Assembly: GCA_014773175.1 (NCBI GenBank)
Contig: VXCM01000217.1
Coordinates: 124,001-188,000, forward strand
Length of the DNA: 64,000 bases
Source: Lucifuga dentata
Lineage: Eukaryota; Chordata; Actinopteri; Ophidiiformes; Bythitidae
Direction: 5' to 3'
The notes under the pieces: model-generated
Database searches by the model: none
What the model was told of the DNA's origin: nothing
What the model saw: only the letters and a program-made list of their open reading frames with translations
Made by a program: the position numbers and the translations under genes
Shown here: piece after piece, positions 1 to 13,000 of the stretch
Numbering within the stretch: position 1 is the stretch's first letter
Layout of the letters: every line of letters begins with the position of its first letter

Positions 1-629
1 TAAGTCAACATCAAGCAAGGATGACCTGCTTCTGATTTTCCTTTACAAAAGGAAAAAAAAAGAAATAAACATAGATTTTGGGTGCATTTGGTACTAAGAA
101 TGAGGAAAGAGCATGGAGAATTTCGTTGTTTGATAGGAATTAAAACTTCATCATGACCACTTTCGGACAACAACTGAGCTCGGGTTCAACCCACCGTTGT
201 CATAATGAAGCTCTTCAGCTCCTCCACCTCTTGAAAATCGTTGTCTTTATAGATTTTATTCCTTTTATCATACACAACAGCATTCTGTGACACAAAAACA
301 ACCAGACGATCGGCTGTGTTGAATGTTTTGAGTGTGACATCACAGCACATTACAGATGGGTCTGATGCATTGTATTCGCAGACAAAGGGTTGGAAAAACC
401 TTGAATTGAAAAACATTTATTCCACAATTTCCTCAAGTGAAAGTCTGTCGCTGATGCCATTAACAGGGCGCGAGTTTGAAAAATATTACTAATGGCGTGA
501 AATATTTGCACATATTATTCTCCTCTGGTGTGTAAAGTACTTAAAAGTCACACTGACATAACCTGGTGGCCTTAGTGCATATTCACAGTCATCACAACTG
601 CCTTGTGTGTACAAGCACAAAACACACAC
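1..629 (-). other. SCAF4 intron 5 (left window edge)
   Basis: Downstream of the fifth SCAF4 coding exon no further exon with family similarity was recognised up to the window edge, so this is read as intron. An open frame on the minus strand at 186-416 has no recognisable domain and no clear splice context. Confidence 0.5.
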
Positions 630-2952
630 CTGTCTCATCTGTGCCTGTGAAGCCTGCAGTAGCACTGCTGGAGCCGGCTGCCATGTCCAAGAGCGGCTGA
701 ATAACCTCGATCTTGAACACGCCATTCTTCTGCCACAGGTTCAACACCCGCACTATCTTACTCTGCTCAGAATAAGAAGACAAGCGGCAAGGAAGTGAGA
801 GAAGAAGGGATAACAGGAGGGTGATTTACAAAAGTACATTTCTTGGTAAATCCTTCACCCCGAATCAAATGTTACAGCCCAAACATATCCGTGTTAATAT
901 TTATCATCACATGGTCATTCTCATGCAGCGTTTTCTGTTCTTACCCTATCTTCCAAGGGACAAAGGCAGAGATTCTCAAAAGTTCCAGTTATGTTTTTGG
1001 TGAACCTTGGGCCAAACACATCCTTGTCTGGCCCAAACTGGTGTCTGGACTGCCTAACAATAGAATCCACAACATACAAGCCTGCTACCTTGTACTCAGG
1101 CTTACACTGAAGACAAAAGGGGAGGAAGAAAATACTTACTGAAAAAACACAAAGCAAAATATTTGGTAAAATTCATGTTTGTCAGGAAAAGAATTGTGAT
1201 AACTGAATTTTGAGAGGTTTGTCTCACCTTTTTAATAAACTTTTCCACAATTTGGACAACATGCTTGTAGAGCTGAGAAGGAAAAAGTCGCATGAGCTCA
1301 TTATTTATCAAGAACAGGCTTAAAAGCTGAGGGATATAACTTTAAAAACGCAGAGAAGGTCATTAATAAAAGTGATCACATTGAACACACCAACAGATTT
1401 CTTCCAATGGAGAAATGTACAGACATGACTAACCCTCTCAAAACAAAGAAATAAGAAACTCATTCTTACTTTCATAGCTTTGATGGCTGATTTGGTGATG
1501 GATATCATCTTGGCCCGAGATATTGGTGGCTTAGAGTCCATCAGTGAGAATAACTAGAGACAGAGTAAATTAAAATTGAGCATTAGTCGTGAAGAGTTAT
1601 GAGACAAGATGCAAAAAAGACAGGATAACTGGCCAGTACCAGAGGACTGAAATTATCAGATTTTGTCCACATCAGAGAACAACACATTCACATGAAAAGC
1701 TCTCAAAACAGAATGCTTTTGCCAGTAAGGGGTGAGAATTAAAGCTCAACTGTACACGTTTTTACAGAAACATTCATGAAGCTCAACCAAATGCTTCAGA
1801 GGAAGAATAAAGTAACACTTGTTACATCTATGAATCTTCACAGGCTGATATTTATGATAATGATCCATTCTTGCAATTAGTATGTCCGATGTGTATTTGT
1901 CATCACAAAGATGATTTCAGTAATATTTCTCCTAATATTAAGCTGGTCAATTAAAAAAAAAAAAAAAAAAAAAAACTGGCCTAACAGGGGAAGTAAAACA
2001 CTCCATGCCTGACACATGAACATATTATCAGATAATCTTTTAATCTGTTACAGATAAATATGGTGGAATATACCTTCTAAATACCCTCCAACTAAGACAA
2101 TTTGAATTATACATGTATTCTAAAAACAAAGCCATGATCACTACTAGTCAGTATCTTCTCACCAATATACATATATGCAGCAGTGGGAAGTGGCCCTCCA
2201 GACAGGACTGTTTGTGTAGAGTATCAATCATCAGCGTGGACCAGGTGCTACAGATTTCGATTTGACACGATCTTACGAGTTAAACAATCCACGCTGGTAT
2301 CATATAGTGCCTTCAAATGTGATCTGTATCAGACAATTGTCGTCAATCGAAAGCTGCAGCTAAAGGCACCAAACAGAAACAGAGCTGAGAGAGGTTATGA
2401 AGCCTCTCTCAGCAGGCCTTAGGAGAAACTTAGCCTGACATCATTTAATGATTAAAAAACCCGTGCAGGTCATTATAACATTTTGAGATGCAGGCCTGGT
2501 GTGTTTATTAACAGCTTACTGTGTGCTAACTGAGCCGACAATAATGCTAGCCTGGTTAATGCTAGCAGCACCACAGCACCAGCCTGGTTAATGCTAGCAG
2601 CAACATAGCACCAGCTAGCCCACGACAACTTTGAGCAAAGCTCATGCCAGCAATGTTACCCGGCTAGCTAGGTTACAGTAAACCATGTCGCTTCTTTCAT
2701 GAGGAACACAATTTATATAACGTGTACAATGCAAGCACTAGCTAACGGATATTCCTGAACTAAAGTAAAAACGTATATACTGTATTTAGCTAGCTTCCCG
2801 GGAAGGCCCACTACTCTGTCCTGCCCGGCCTGCTCGCCTATCTCCGGCACAACACAGCCCCATGACCAGCACCGCCAGCCTCGGTGAACTCAGACTCTCA
2901 GCGAGCCAAGAAAGCAGCTTACCTCGTGGTTGAAGGCGTTGACGGCATCCAT
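630..2952 (-). CDS. scaf4: SCAF4, SR-related CTD-associated factor 4 (5' five coding exons, partial)
   Basis: Coding exons on the minus strand: 2923-2952 (ATG at 2952), 1470-1553, 1228-1272, 945-1106 and 630-762, all with GT-AG borders and consistent phase. The joined N-terminus (about 151 residues) starts MDAVNAFNHE, continues LFSLMDSKPPISRAKM, then LYKHVVQIVEKFIKK, a segment with GLYVVDSIVRQSRHQFG, and SKIVRVLNLWQKNGVF. This is the CTD-interacting domain (CID) of SCAF4/SCAF8, a helical domain that binds the phosphorylated C-terminal repeats of RNA polymerase II; in mammals these proteins suppress early polyadenylation in the nucleus. The MDAVNAFN start and the HUNK neighbour favour SCAF4 over its paralogue SCAF8. 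RRM and low-complexity regions must lie beyond the left edge. The last visible exon ends in phase 1. It is divergent from HUNK. Confidence 0.93.
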
Positions 2953-3110
2953 GATTGCCCGACGCTGTGAGTCGTTACCTAAAGACCCAATTCCACGTTT
3001 AAAATTGGTGTTTATTCAAGGCAGGGTCGGTACAACATGTCCGCTCCAAGAGCTAACGACTACTAGCTTAGCATCAGTAGCTCTCTCACACGGGTCGGCG
3101 GGCACGGCGC
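2541..3110 (-). promoter_or_regulatory. SCAF4 promoter / 5' UTR region
   Basis: The 400-600 bp upstream of the SCAF4 ATG are more GC-rich than their surroundings and contain many GCTAGC or CTAGC hexamers. A 20-base unit CCTGGTTAATGCTAGCAGCA occurs at 2551 and again at 2583, a 32-bp tandem duplication. A perfect 12-bp palindrome CTTCCCGGGAAG (2794-2805) fits a STAT-type TTCNNNGAA site. The transcription start is not visible from sequence alone. Confidence 0.5.
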
Positions 3111-6100
3111 AAAGCATGATGGGATTGAACGTTGTTGTTTTTTTGTTTTTTTTGTTTCTGTTTTTTTAATTTGTCCATTGGATGGCTATGGAAACGGGCT
3201 TCCATAGATGGCACTGTTGTTGTCTATCTTAAAAAATAAATAACTGCAACGCTTCTGAGTCAGATCCCTCTATGTTTCAATCAACCCTTACTATGCAGGC
3301 AAATGCAAGAAAAATGTTATTAGTTTCTACATGTATATAGATATTTTTTATATACATGTATGCATTTGTGAAGATCTGGTAATGTAAATTGCATATTTTG
3401 CACACATTTTACTGCAATTGATTTATTTTTATTATTGATTTATTTATTTATTATTTACTCTTGGATATTATTTGATAATTTCCATGCAATTTAAATGCTG
3501 GATTCTTTTAATTTTGCATATTTTGTATTTCTACTTTTCCTATTCTCTGTCTCTTTTTGTAAAAAGTCAAAATTGGAACACATTCACTGGTATTAAGGTA
3601 TTGTTTGAATAAATGTGCATCTACCACCAGCTCTTCAGAAAATGTTGTGCTTCTGAAACTATAACCAAATGTGACTACTGTGGATCAATTTTATTTTTTT
3701 ATATAATCATTAGCTATGTTGATTAGACATTGCTGATTAGATATTTATAAAGATTTATAGCTTCTTTAATCTCCATTAATCAGAATTCATGAAAAGGTGC
3801 TCAGCTTGCCATAACATGAAGATGTCCTGATATTACCTTCAGTGAAACTTAACTTTCAGCTATGACAGGCCTGCACCTCAATGCCTTTAAACCACTGGAC
3901 TTTGTTAGGGGTTTATCTCATTGAAGTCTCATATTATTTATTCATTTTAACCACAGAGCAATTTTCCATTGTGATTAAGACATTAGAATTAAGGACTCAT
4001 GGCCAAGGTCTTTCAGAAGAGAACATGGTATCTGTTATATAATACTTACTTTGCAAGATTTACTGAGAATTTTAATGTTAAGTTTTACATTATGGGCCAG
4101 TTTTCAATCCCTAATCCGTAACAAAACCATTAGTCTTAACCTTAAGTCCATGTTATGTCAGCTAAATACTGTACCTAAAAATCTAATAATATAAAAACCA
4201 CTATTGAATGCATTAATTACTATCATATCCTCTTTTTATTGCACTGATCAGGTATGTGTGATAATCTTTTACTAACTGGTGAGAAATTTCAGCATCTCTG
4301 TTAATGGAAAAAATGCTAAATCAAGTGAAAGTTAGACTGTGGGGACATAATGGATGAATCCAAGGAAATATTTAATAGATATTTACATAAATGAGGTGCA
4401 ATGAATTACATTTATCATACACTTGTTGATTATTATGTCATGGTCATGTATGCACATGTTGTTGTACTGTTTAATTACCACTTCTGCTCTTTGTTTTCTC
4501 TCCTATTTCTTTACATTTTGGTTTTGGTCATTTCAGATAATAAAAAGAGAATATAAAAATGCAAAATAAATAAAATGCTAAATGTTTGTCCAATGAATGT
4601 TGAGATACAGGCTGTAGCCCCCCATGACCCTGCAAAGGATAAGCAGGTAAAGGATGGATGGATGGATGGATATATATGGATATGGATGTCAGCTCAAATC
4701 TTTTAGAGTGCTACCTCACTCACATCTTTTTGTTAAGTTGTAGGAACAGACTGTATGTTCATGTAGTACAAAATTACTCCAATAGATGGTGGTACACTTG
4801 TACTTTTGGTTCCCTGTCTGTATGTCTGGTTTACTGTCTGGTTAGTGGCATAGTCCAGTAGGTAAGACTGTACATGTGTAGATCTATTCTTCTCCCTCCT
4901 TCCAGAAAAATCAATAGAAGATGTGGGCATAATAAAAAAGAACACTTCACAATATAATGCAATTTAACATATTAAAAAAAAAAAAACTCCATAAAGGTCC
5001 TAAAATCATAGAGCTGAATCAACACCTTTCTGATAGACTCAAAGAAAAAAGAAAAAAAAAAAACTTCACAAAGTTACAAAGGTAGTATTTATTTCCCTGT
5101 GTTCTGTGTTGTGTTACACTGTCAAGTGTCCCCCTTATTATGTGAGTAAGTTCAGTGTATCAGACAATTCTTGTCAGAATATAAAAAAAAAATTGGGTCA
5201 GAAAAAACTTGAAACAAAGCCAAATTCAGGATGAAATATCTATCAAACTGTTGCCCCTCCCTGCAGGTGTCCTCCTTAGATTAATGAACACCATCCTAAT
5301 GAGGTCAATCAACACTTCAGTGCGAGAAGCGCAAAATGATCCTTTGTCTGCTGAGGCTGGACTATAACTGACTACTGTTGGCCTGCACCCCAAATTCAGC
5401 AACAAATACAATGGACATCAAAAATTTGCAACAGGCAAACCATAACAGTAATATTGTTTATCTGATTAAAACAGACTTTCACGGATCAACACCAAATATA
5501 TTTCCATTACACGGGTCCATCTCTGTGTTTAAGGGTAATTAAGCCACTGTTACGCATTGTGTGAAGGATCAGAGTTCCATTAGGCGCTTTACGCACAGTC
5601 TGCCCAAATGCTGCTTCAGGGAACCAAATAATAATCATTAAGAGACCAAATTTTGTTGAAGTTGGACATTTAAGAAACTAAAACATATCAGGAATTGAAG
5701 CGTTCTATTTCATGACTGAAATAATTCTTTTGTTCACAGCCCTGAAGGTTTTGAGCGCACTGAGCAAAAACAGCGGAGCAGCAGGAGCGGGTGGAGTTAG
5801 TCCCCTTGTTCTCCCATGTGCTCCGCCCGCCGGCACTGATTGGATTGAAAATTATCCCGACAACCACCTCCAAGTGGAGCTTGTGTGTGTTTTTTTTTTT
5901 TTTNTTTTTTTTTTTTTGTTTTTTTTCCCTCACACTAAGGGAACGCCCACCCAGATGACCGGGAAAGTCACTTCAAACAGGAAAACACACCGTCTCCACA
6001 CAGACTATACAGGAGACGTTCATGAATGGAGAAGGGAGTGAGTGTACCTCTGATTGAGCGGCATTTGCAAATCCTTATGTGTTAAGACAGACTGCGTCAG

Positions 6101-6371
6101 TTCGTAACTTTCCATGATTAAGTGTGACATTTTTTTCTTGGTGCCATTTTTTCTTGGTGCACATTAACCAAAACTGCTGAGTGCGCGCACTGGATGCTTT
6201 GGATGAACAGGTGGCGCAAGCTCCGGTTCCCTGAATGTGTTATTAGGGAGGAGAAAGGGCAAGACTCCTGCAGATTAACCAACTTCACTGGAACTCTAAG
6301 CATTTAAATCCACCTTTAAACTTGGCCAGTGAAGAGCTGCGCGTATTTTCCTCATTTGACATTTGGCAGAG
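3111..6371. other. SCAF4-HUNK intergenic region including HUNK upstream sequence
   Basis: AT-rich spacer between two divergent genes. No coding exon was recognised. It contains a retroelement 3' end (4555-4672), several A-tracts, and a single-N poly-T junction at 5904. The segment 5540-6371 is less AT-rich and probably holds the HUNK promoter and 5' UTR, but no TATA box could be fixed. Confidence 0.5.
4555..4672 (+). repeat. Fish retroelement 3' end with (GGAT)n tail
   Basis: The segment reads through a variant of the common fish repeat ending (cf. GACCCTG...GGATAAGC) and runs into GGAT repeats at 4654-4672. This layout, a conserved non-LTR-type 3' end followed by a simple repeat, is widespread in teleost genomes. 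The exact family was not determined. Confidence 0.6.
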
Positions 6372-8177
6372 ATGCCAGTTGCTGACAGTGACATGGTGGT
6401 GGACAGCAGCCACGGGTTGTACGAGGGAAAAACCCCAAATTCTGCCGGGAATGAGCACATCCTCCCGGCCTCGCTATGCAGTCCCGCAGCGGACATCCTC
6501 AAGAACTTTTACCACACCAAACGGGTCGGGAACTATCTTATTGGGAGGAAGCTGGGAGAAGGATCATTCGCCAAAGTTAGAGAAGGTCTCCATGCGTTGA
6601 CTGGGGAAAAGGTAAGAGTGCTGCGGGGGGACAAAGTGGAAATGCAAGAGGGATTTTTTTTTTTTTTGGTAAAAATTTCCTAATCTTGGAAATAANGAAA
6701 TTATTTTTAAATTTGGGACTTGATAGAAATGCACTTTTGGGAAAACTTAAAAAAAAAAAAAATCCCATTCTGTTTTAACATTTTAAACATTTACTTTCAC
6801 TTCGTTTCCTGTTAAGGGCGTGATTGATATTTAGTGATACATTCTTTCCTTTGGCGTGTCAACTGTGGGGAAAGTTAATACATTTAATTGAGCTTTACAA
6901 CTTGAGACAATCTGTGCATTTCTGGTTACTACTTAATGTTGCTATTTCTAAGAGAAATATCACTTTCTCTTTGCCACGTTTGCATTAAGAGCCTCAATAA
7001 TGAGCTCATCTGGCACCAGTTGAACGGAGCTTTACGCACAGCAGAGCATTTTCCATCCAAGCTCCAGTGACAATATTGACTTTTTGTGGAAGTGAGAGAG
7101 ACATGGAGGTGTGTGTCTCTCTTCACGTGTGTTGGTGAGTACTTGTGCACTCTGGCTCTTTCTGGACCTCCGCTTTGTCTGTCGGTGGTGATCTCACCGC
7201 TGTCAGCGCGCAAACCTGTGATAGGGACACAGGAACATCGTCCGGCCTATAGGAGAGCAGAGCTGATACTTACATATGAAATCATGTCTTTGATAAATGG
7301 GCTCCAGCCTCATTATGATTCCGCCAGCAGGGATTTGATATGGGCTACCCATTGGCCACTGGTTGCCTTTGTCTCTCTCTCCAGGCTTTTTTGAGGGCAG
7401 CTAGTGCATTTGCATACTGGAAAAACAAGTACTTTCTTCCCATGCCTTCCTACAAGTATGTAAACCATTATCTATCTATATATGTAACAGCATATGCTTG
7501 TCATTAAAATTCATTAATTTGGCAAATTACAGATTAACTCATCTTGCAGCCCCCCTCCCATACTGGTGCTGAGGAGAAAAGAAAGTGCTCCTCTCCTCTT
7601 CCCTCACTGGCTTTGTTGAGGATGATGCAAACCCTGGCAATCACACAACCAAACACATCACATGCTCTCTCTCTCTCTCTCTCTTTTTACTCTCTCCATC
7701 ACTCAGTGGGATACATGGTGAAGGAGTAGGAGGTAGTGTGTGTATTCAATAGGGTATCCGGGGGGCAAGGAAACATAGGAGGACACTCAGATCCTTTTTT
7801 AGCATCACTAGAAAGTCAGTATGGGTGAGACTGGATAGGTGAGGCAGGTCAGGAGGTGAGCAGAGGTGATGTTCAGGGGATTCATGGTACTGGGGAGTCA
7901 GGGGGAGGCCATATGGGTATGTTTTGATGTCTGTAACCCACTTTCCCCTCTGTCCACCTCCCCCCATTTTCTGTCTGAGGAGCTGATAAACAACTGAATC
8001 CCATAGAAGCCCCCTGGCTGGGTGCACCCATTCGCCCCNATACAGTGCCCCACCCCCACCTTCACCTCACTCCCCCATACACACTCACCCCATCTCTTAT
8101 CCACACTGCCTGGCGTAAACAGAAGCCGTATATTATTGAGACAGCTCAGCACATGCACACGCACATGCACACACGCA

Positions 8178-8229
<52 letters not shown>

Positions 8230-10050
8230 TAATTAGCTAGTGCAAAAAAGGTTTAAGAGGTGAATCAATTACAGAAGATGAAAGGACAAAAAGGAAGAAA
8301 GGACAGAAGGTTAAAGGACAGAAAGAAGAGAGGACACATTTAGACGCAGATAGCCACTTTGTCCCTTATCGTTATTGGTCCATTAATGGATCTGGTGATT
8401 ACTTTGACATGTTTCAGCGTGTCTGTGGGCTCTCCTTGAGATGATTTGCTGCTTGTGGTGGTCATGTTCTTGAACTCAGTCTAGACAGGATCCAAGGAGA
8501 TCCGGACAGAGGATGAAATAGAGTAGATTGGTATCTGTTTGAATGTAATTAGCTGCAGAGGGAACCGAAGTGTTTGTCATTGGGGAAAGGACAGATTAGA
8601 TGGAACTGTGCTGATGTGAAGATTCAACAAGCTTTTTCATAGAACGAACAGCAAGAGAAAAGCAAGAGAAATACAGACATACACCGCTGGTTAACATGCC
8701 TGTATGGGAAAATGAGTGGGGCCGAATTTCTCCTGCCACAGTGGAAGTTGTACATTTGTTTCTCAAGTGTGTTTGTCTTCAGTCTTGTAATGCTTATGTG
8801 GCAAATGGGGGGAATATTAACTCCCCATTTGGCCCCAGCCCCTTCACAACAGATTGGGTTACATTTGCTTTTCCCCCAGTTTACGATGGTTCATTGACCC
8901 CTCAAACACACATGGTGTGTGCACACACATGCATAAACCTCCCCCTCCTGTAGCCTCGTGGACATATAGCGAGTGGGTTGCCCCACACTGGGAGCAGCTG
9001 TGAGGGAGAGGTCAGTGTGGAGTTATATATCAGTATTGGAGTCTGACTCACTCGTCACCTGTTATGCTAAAACCCTCTCTAACTCCCTCTAAGATGCAGC
9101 AGTGCCCTGGCGCTTTATTCTCCATGGATATTATTCACAATATCGCATCTCACAAAGTCAAAATTTCACTGCCAAGACAGTGAATTTTTTCTGAAATATC
9201 ACCCTCTTCCTTCCTTCCTTCCTTCCTCAAACCTTCCAGGTGGCAGTGAAGGTGATCGACAAGCGGAAGGCAAAGAAAGACTCGTATGTGACCAAAAACC
9301 TTCGCAGGGAAGGCCACATCCAGCAGATGATCCGCCACCCCAACATCACCCAGCTGCTGGACATCCTGGAGACAGAGAACAGCTATTATCTGGTGATGGA
9401 GCTGTGTCCTGGCGGGAACCTCATGAACCGCATCTATGACAAGAAACGCCTGGATGAGAGAGAGACGCAGAAGTACATCCGTCAGCTGGTGCTGGCTGTG
9501 GAGCACCTGCACAGAGCGGGCGTGGTGCACAGGTAAAAACTAAAATCAAGCAGGCAACACAAATGTACTGTACGTTTAAATCATTTCTCAGGCTAAAGTC
9601 AAGCAGGCAACAAAGTTCTACTTTGGGATAGTCATTCTTTGTCACCTAGAGCCTGGGAACTAAATGTGTATCACGCTGAGATGGCCTATGTAGATAACTG
9701 TATAACAGGATTTCTAAGACTGAGGAGGCACACAATAGATCCTGAAAATCAGAAGCGTGACCCACATTGGGAGGGTACGTCTGTATGCATTGGGGCTGGC
9801 GGGGGTTGATTCCACGCTTCAGAGTTTTGCTTGGGGTTGTTACCCGCTGATCACCTCCTGGTTGTGCATTGCATGATGACCATTTTGATAAGTTATCAGT
9901 CGTAAAACCTGACACGGTGCAGGCATTGACTTCTCCTTTCTTTGTCTTACAGGGATCTGAAGATTGAAAACCTTCTGTTGGATGAGCAGGATAACATAAA
10001 GCTCATAGGTACCTCAAGAGCTCATGTCTCAGATTCACCTCAGGTCTCCA

Positions 10051-10088
<38 letters not shown>

Positions 10089-13000
10089 TTTGCTGCTTCT
10101 GAAAAATGGTGGATGCAAAGAAGTGAATTCCCACAACAAAGAACAGGATAAATATTTAACCAACAATGACAAATGAAAGAATATGATGCCAGATTGCCGA
10201 CAGCAGAAAGAAAAAGAGACTTAGTGTCCACTTGTGGTGCAGCTAAGAGCAATAAAATATCCTGTCAAAAATCTTACGAGCTCGCACCATCTTGCCAATC
10301 TGCTTGTATGTGTGTTGAATCAACAAATTTAATGGGTAAGAAATAAAAAGACAGTCATAAACCCAAAAACTCACTCGCCCCACCTCTCCTGTCTCTCAGA
10401 TTTTGGCCTCAGTAACTGCGCTGGTATCTTGGGATATTCAGACCCGTTCAGCACCCAGTGTGGAAGTCCAGCTTATGCCGCCCCGGAACTGCTGTCCAGG
10501 AAGAAGTACGGGCCAAAGGTGGACGTCTGGTCTATGTGAGTGTACTGACCTTATCAGAAATGTGATTGTATTGTTGTCAAATACCAACACATTTGGATAT
10601 ATTTGTTTCTTCCTAAGCTGAAATGTGTGGTTTTTGCTTCCTGCAGTGGGGTGAACATGTACGCTATGTTGACCGGAACCCTCCCATTTACAGTGGAGCC
10701 CTTCAGCCTCCGAGCCCTGCACCAGAAAATGGTGGACAAGGAGATGAACCCTCTACCTCCCTCGCTCTGCACAGGTAAAGACTGAACAAATGTGTGCAAA
10801 TTCATGCCTGTTTTATGCAGGCAAATCATACATGACTAGCAGAATAAAGTCTTTCAGCTCATCTAACCTACAGGCAATGTGTTGCCACACCTCCTGACAT
10901 ACTCTCACACAGTAGTCACCTCCCAGGGAAGCACCAAACCAAATGTACGGTGAACATTTAAAGGTGGTTTTCAAGTGCATGCAAGTGATAGAATGTTGAC
11001 GGTTACAGATATGACAGATCCTGTTGTCTGCCAAGAGGCACAACAGTGGGCACATAATAAAGTTCTTCTTCAATGTTTAGAATGCGCTGTGTTTATGGGT
11101 TTAACTAAACTTGAAAGTCTTAGCTTTTTGATCTATGTGGTTTTCACCATTAAATGCTTAAATACTGTATATGACTAACTACAGGGATCTCCTTGATCTC
11201 CTTGGCTTCAAAATATCAGCAGGCTTTATCTAAATATTTCCTGTGAATCAGGAGTTCAGATGAAGTGAATAAAGGACTATACCGATCATTTTGCATGTTT
11301 GAGCCGAATATATTTTTTCATCAGCTGAATATATTTTTTCGAGCATCAGACCAGATTCGGTGTGCGTCACCAGACAGATACCTGTGCTCTTAACATACCT
11401 GTGCTCTAGGTAAACCTACCTAATGACAGGTTTACCTAGTGAGTTATGGTTGTGTGACAAATGCGTATTTCTTCTCTTTCTCTTCGTCGCAGCTGCTATC
11501 TGTCTTCTGAAGAAGCTTCTTGAACCAGATCCCAATAAACGCCCCAATATCCACCAGGTGATGGCCGACTCCTGGCTACAGCTGGCCAATAAAAACACAG
11601 GAGCACCGTACCTCAACAGGTGAGCCAGACACGTACACACAAGCACAACAGCTGCTGTAAACACTTGAGCTTTGGATAAACCAGTTTCTATTAGAGCTTA
11701 AACAATATATTGATATTATCATAATATACTATTTTATATACTTCCTGTTAGCAGATATGCAAACAGGAACTGCTGTGTCCATTATTTATTTATTTTTTTT
11801 TAGTGTGTATTGGATTCAGATTTTTTTTTTCTTAATTCAATTTGAACATATTTTTGTTGTATTTTAGCTTTTTATAGTTGTTGTTTATAAGAATTTAATA
11901 ATTTCTAGTCAAGTTTCCCATTCAAAAATTTACCTACATTAATATCATCTTTATGACATTTTATTGTCCCTCTGTAAAATAACCTGTAGTACATGTGTAT
12001 GTCACTGGCTTTAATAACTAAATTTGAGGGATCCTTTTCAAAAATACTTACATTATGTCTAGAAATTAATATTTGCCAATTGTTATCTTTTTTTAACTCT
12101 TAAAAATTGAGTATTGATTGGGCATTCTTAGCTGCATAATAAACAGTATTATTTTACTTTTAGGTCTTTTTGGCCACGATCACTTTCTTTTGCTTTCCAT
12201 ACATAAAGCATCTTTCTCTCTTTTTGTCTGGTTTCAGGATCCATATTGAGGAAATTAACCACACAGTGTTGCTTCACATGACGGAGAAGATGGGCTACAA
12301 ACACAGTGAGGTGCTGAGCGCCGTCCTCACCAACCGTGCCTGCCACACGCTGGCTGTCTACTTCCTCCTCAACAAAAAGATGAAGAGGCTTTCCAAAGAG
12401 TACAGGGTAAGTACAGGGGAACTCAGTTAAAGGACCATCCCAGTGATTTTGCATGTTTCAGACTATAAATAAACCTCCATACAGTTACGTTACTGCCAAC
12501 CATTTTCCAAAACATAAAACTGTATTTTACTTTTCCTGTTATTTTTTTCAAATCCCCTAATCTTTCAAAATGAAATGATCAGGTGATACACCCACCTTAA
12601 AATTCAACGTTTCACCTACCAACACTTGCGCACGATTGTAGCTGTTGTAATTGCTTGGTAAAAATATATTCAGTGTAATGTAACATGTATGCCAGCAGTA
12701 TTTATTAGGCTCAAACAAGCAAAATCACCAGTATGGTCCTTTAATTAATCCTTGCTGTTCAACACCAAGGAGAGCACTGTGTGTCTTAATGAAGATTGAA
12801 TTTGCTTTATTAGAAGACAACAGGGACGTCTGTCTGCAAATGAATTCTGTAAAAGCTGCAGGAACTGTTAGAAGAGAATTGATTTTGAATTGGCTTTTTA
12901 TAATGTCAGGTTTACTGTGGCTGTTTCAGGAGATGCAGTTCCAGGAGAAAAAGACGGAGAAAAACGAGTATTTCCAGACGCAGTGGAGGAAGCACGTCGA

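Noticed and set aside
186..416. Minus-strand open frame of 76 residues downstream of SCAF4 exon 5
   Set aside because: No similarity to SCAF4 or another recognised family, no splice signals placing it in phase, and too short to stand alone.
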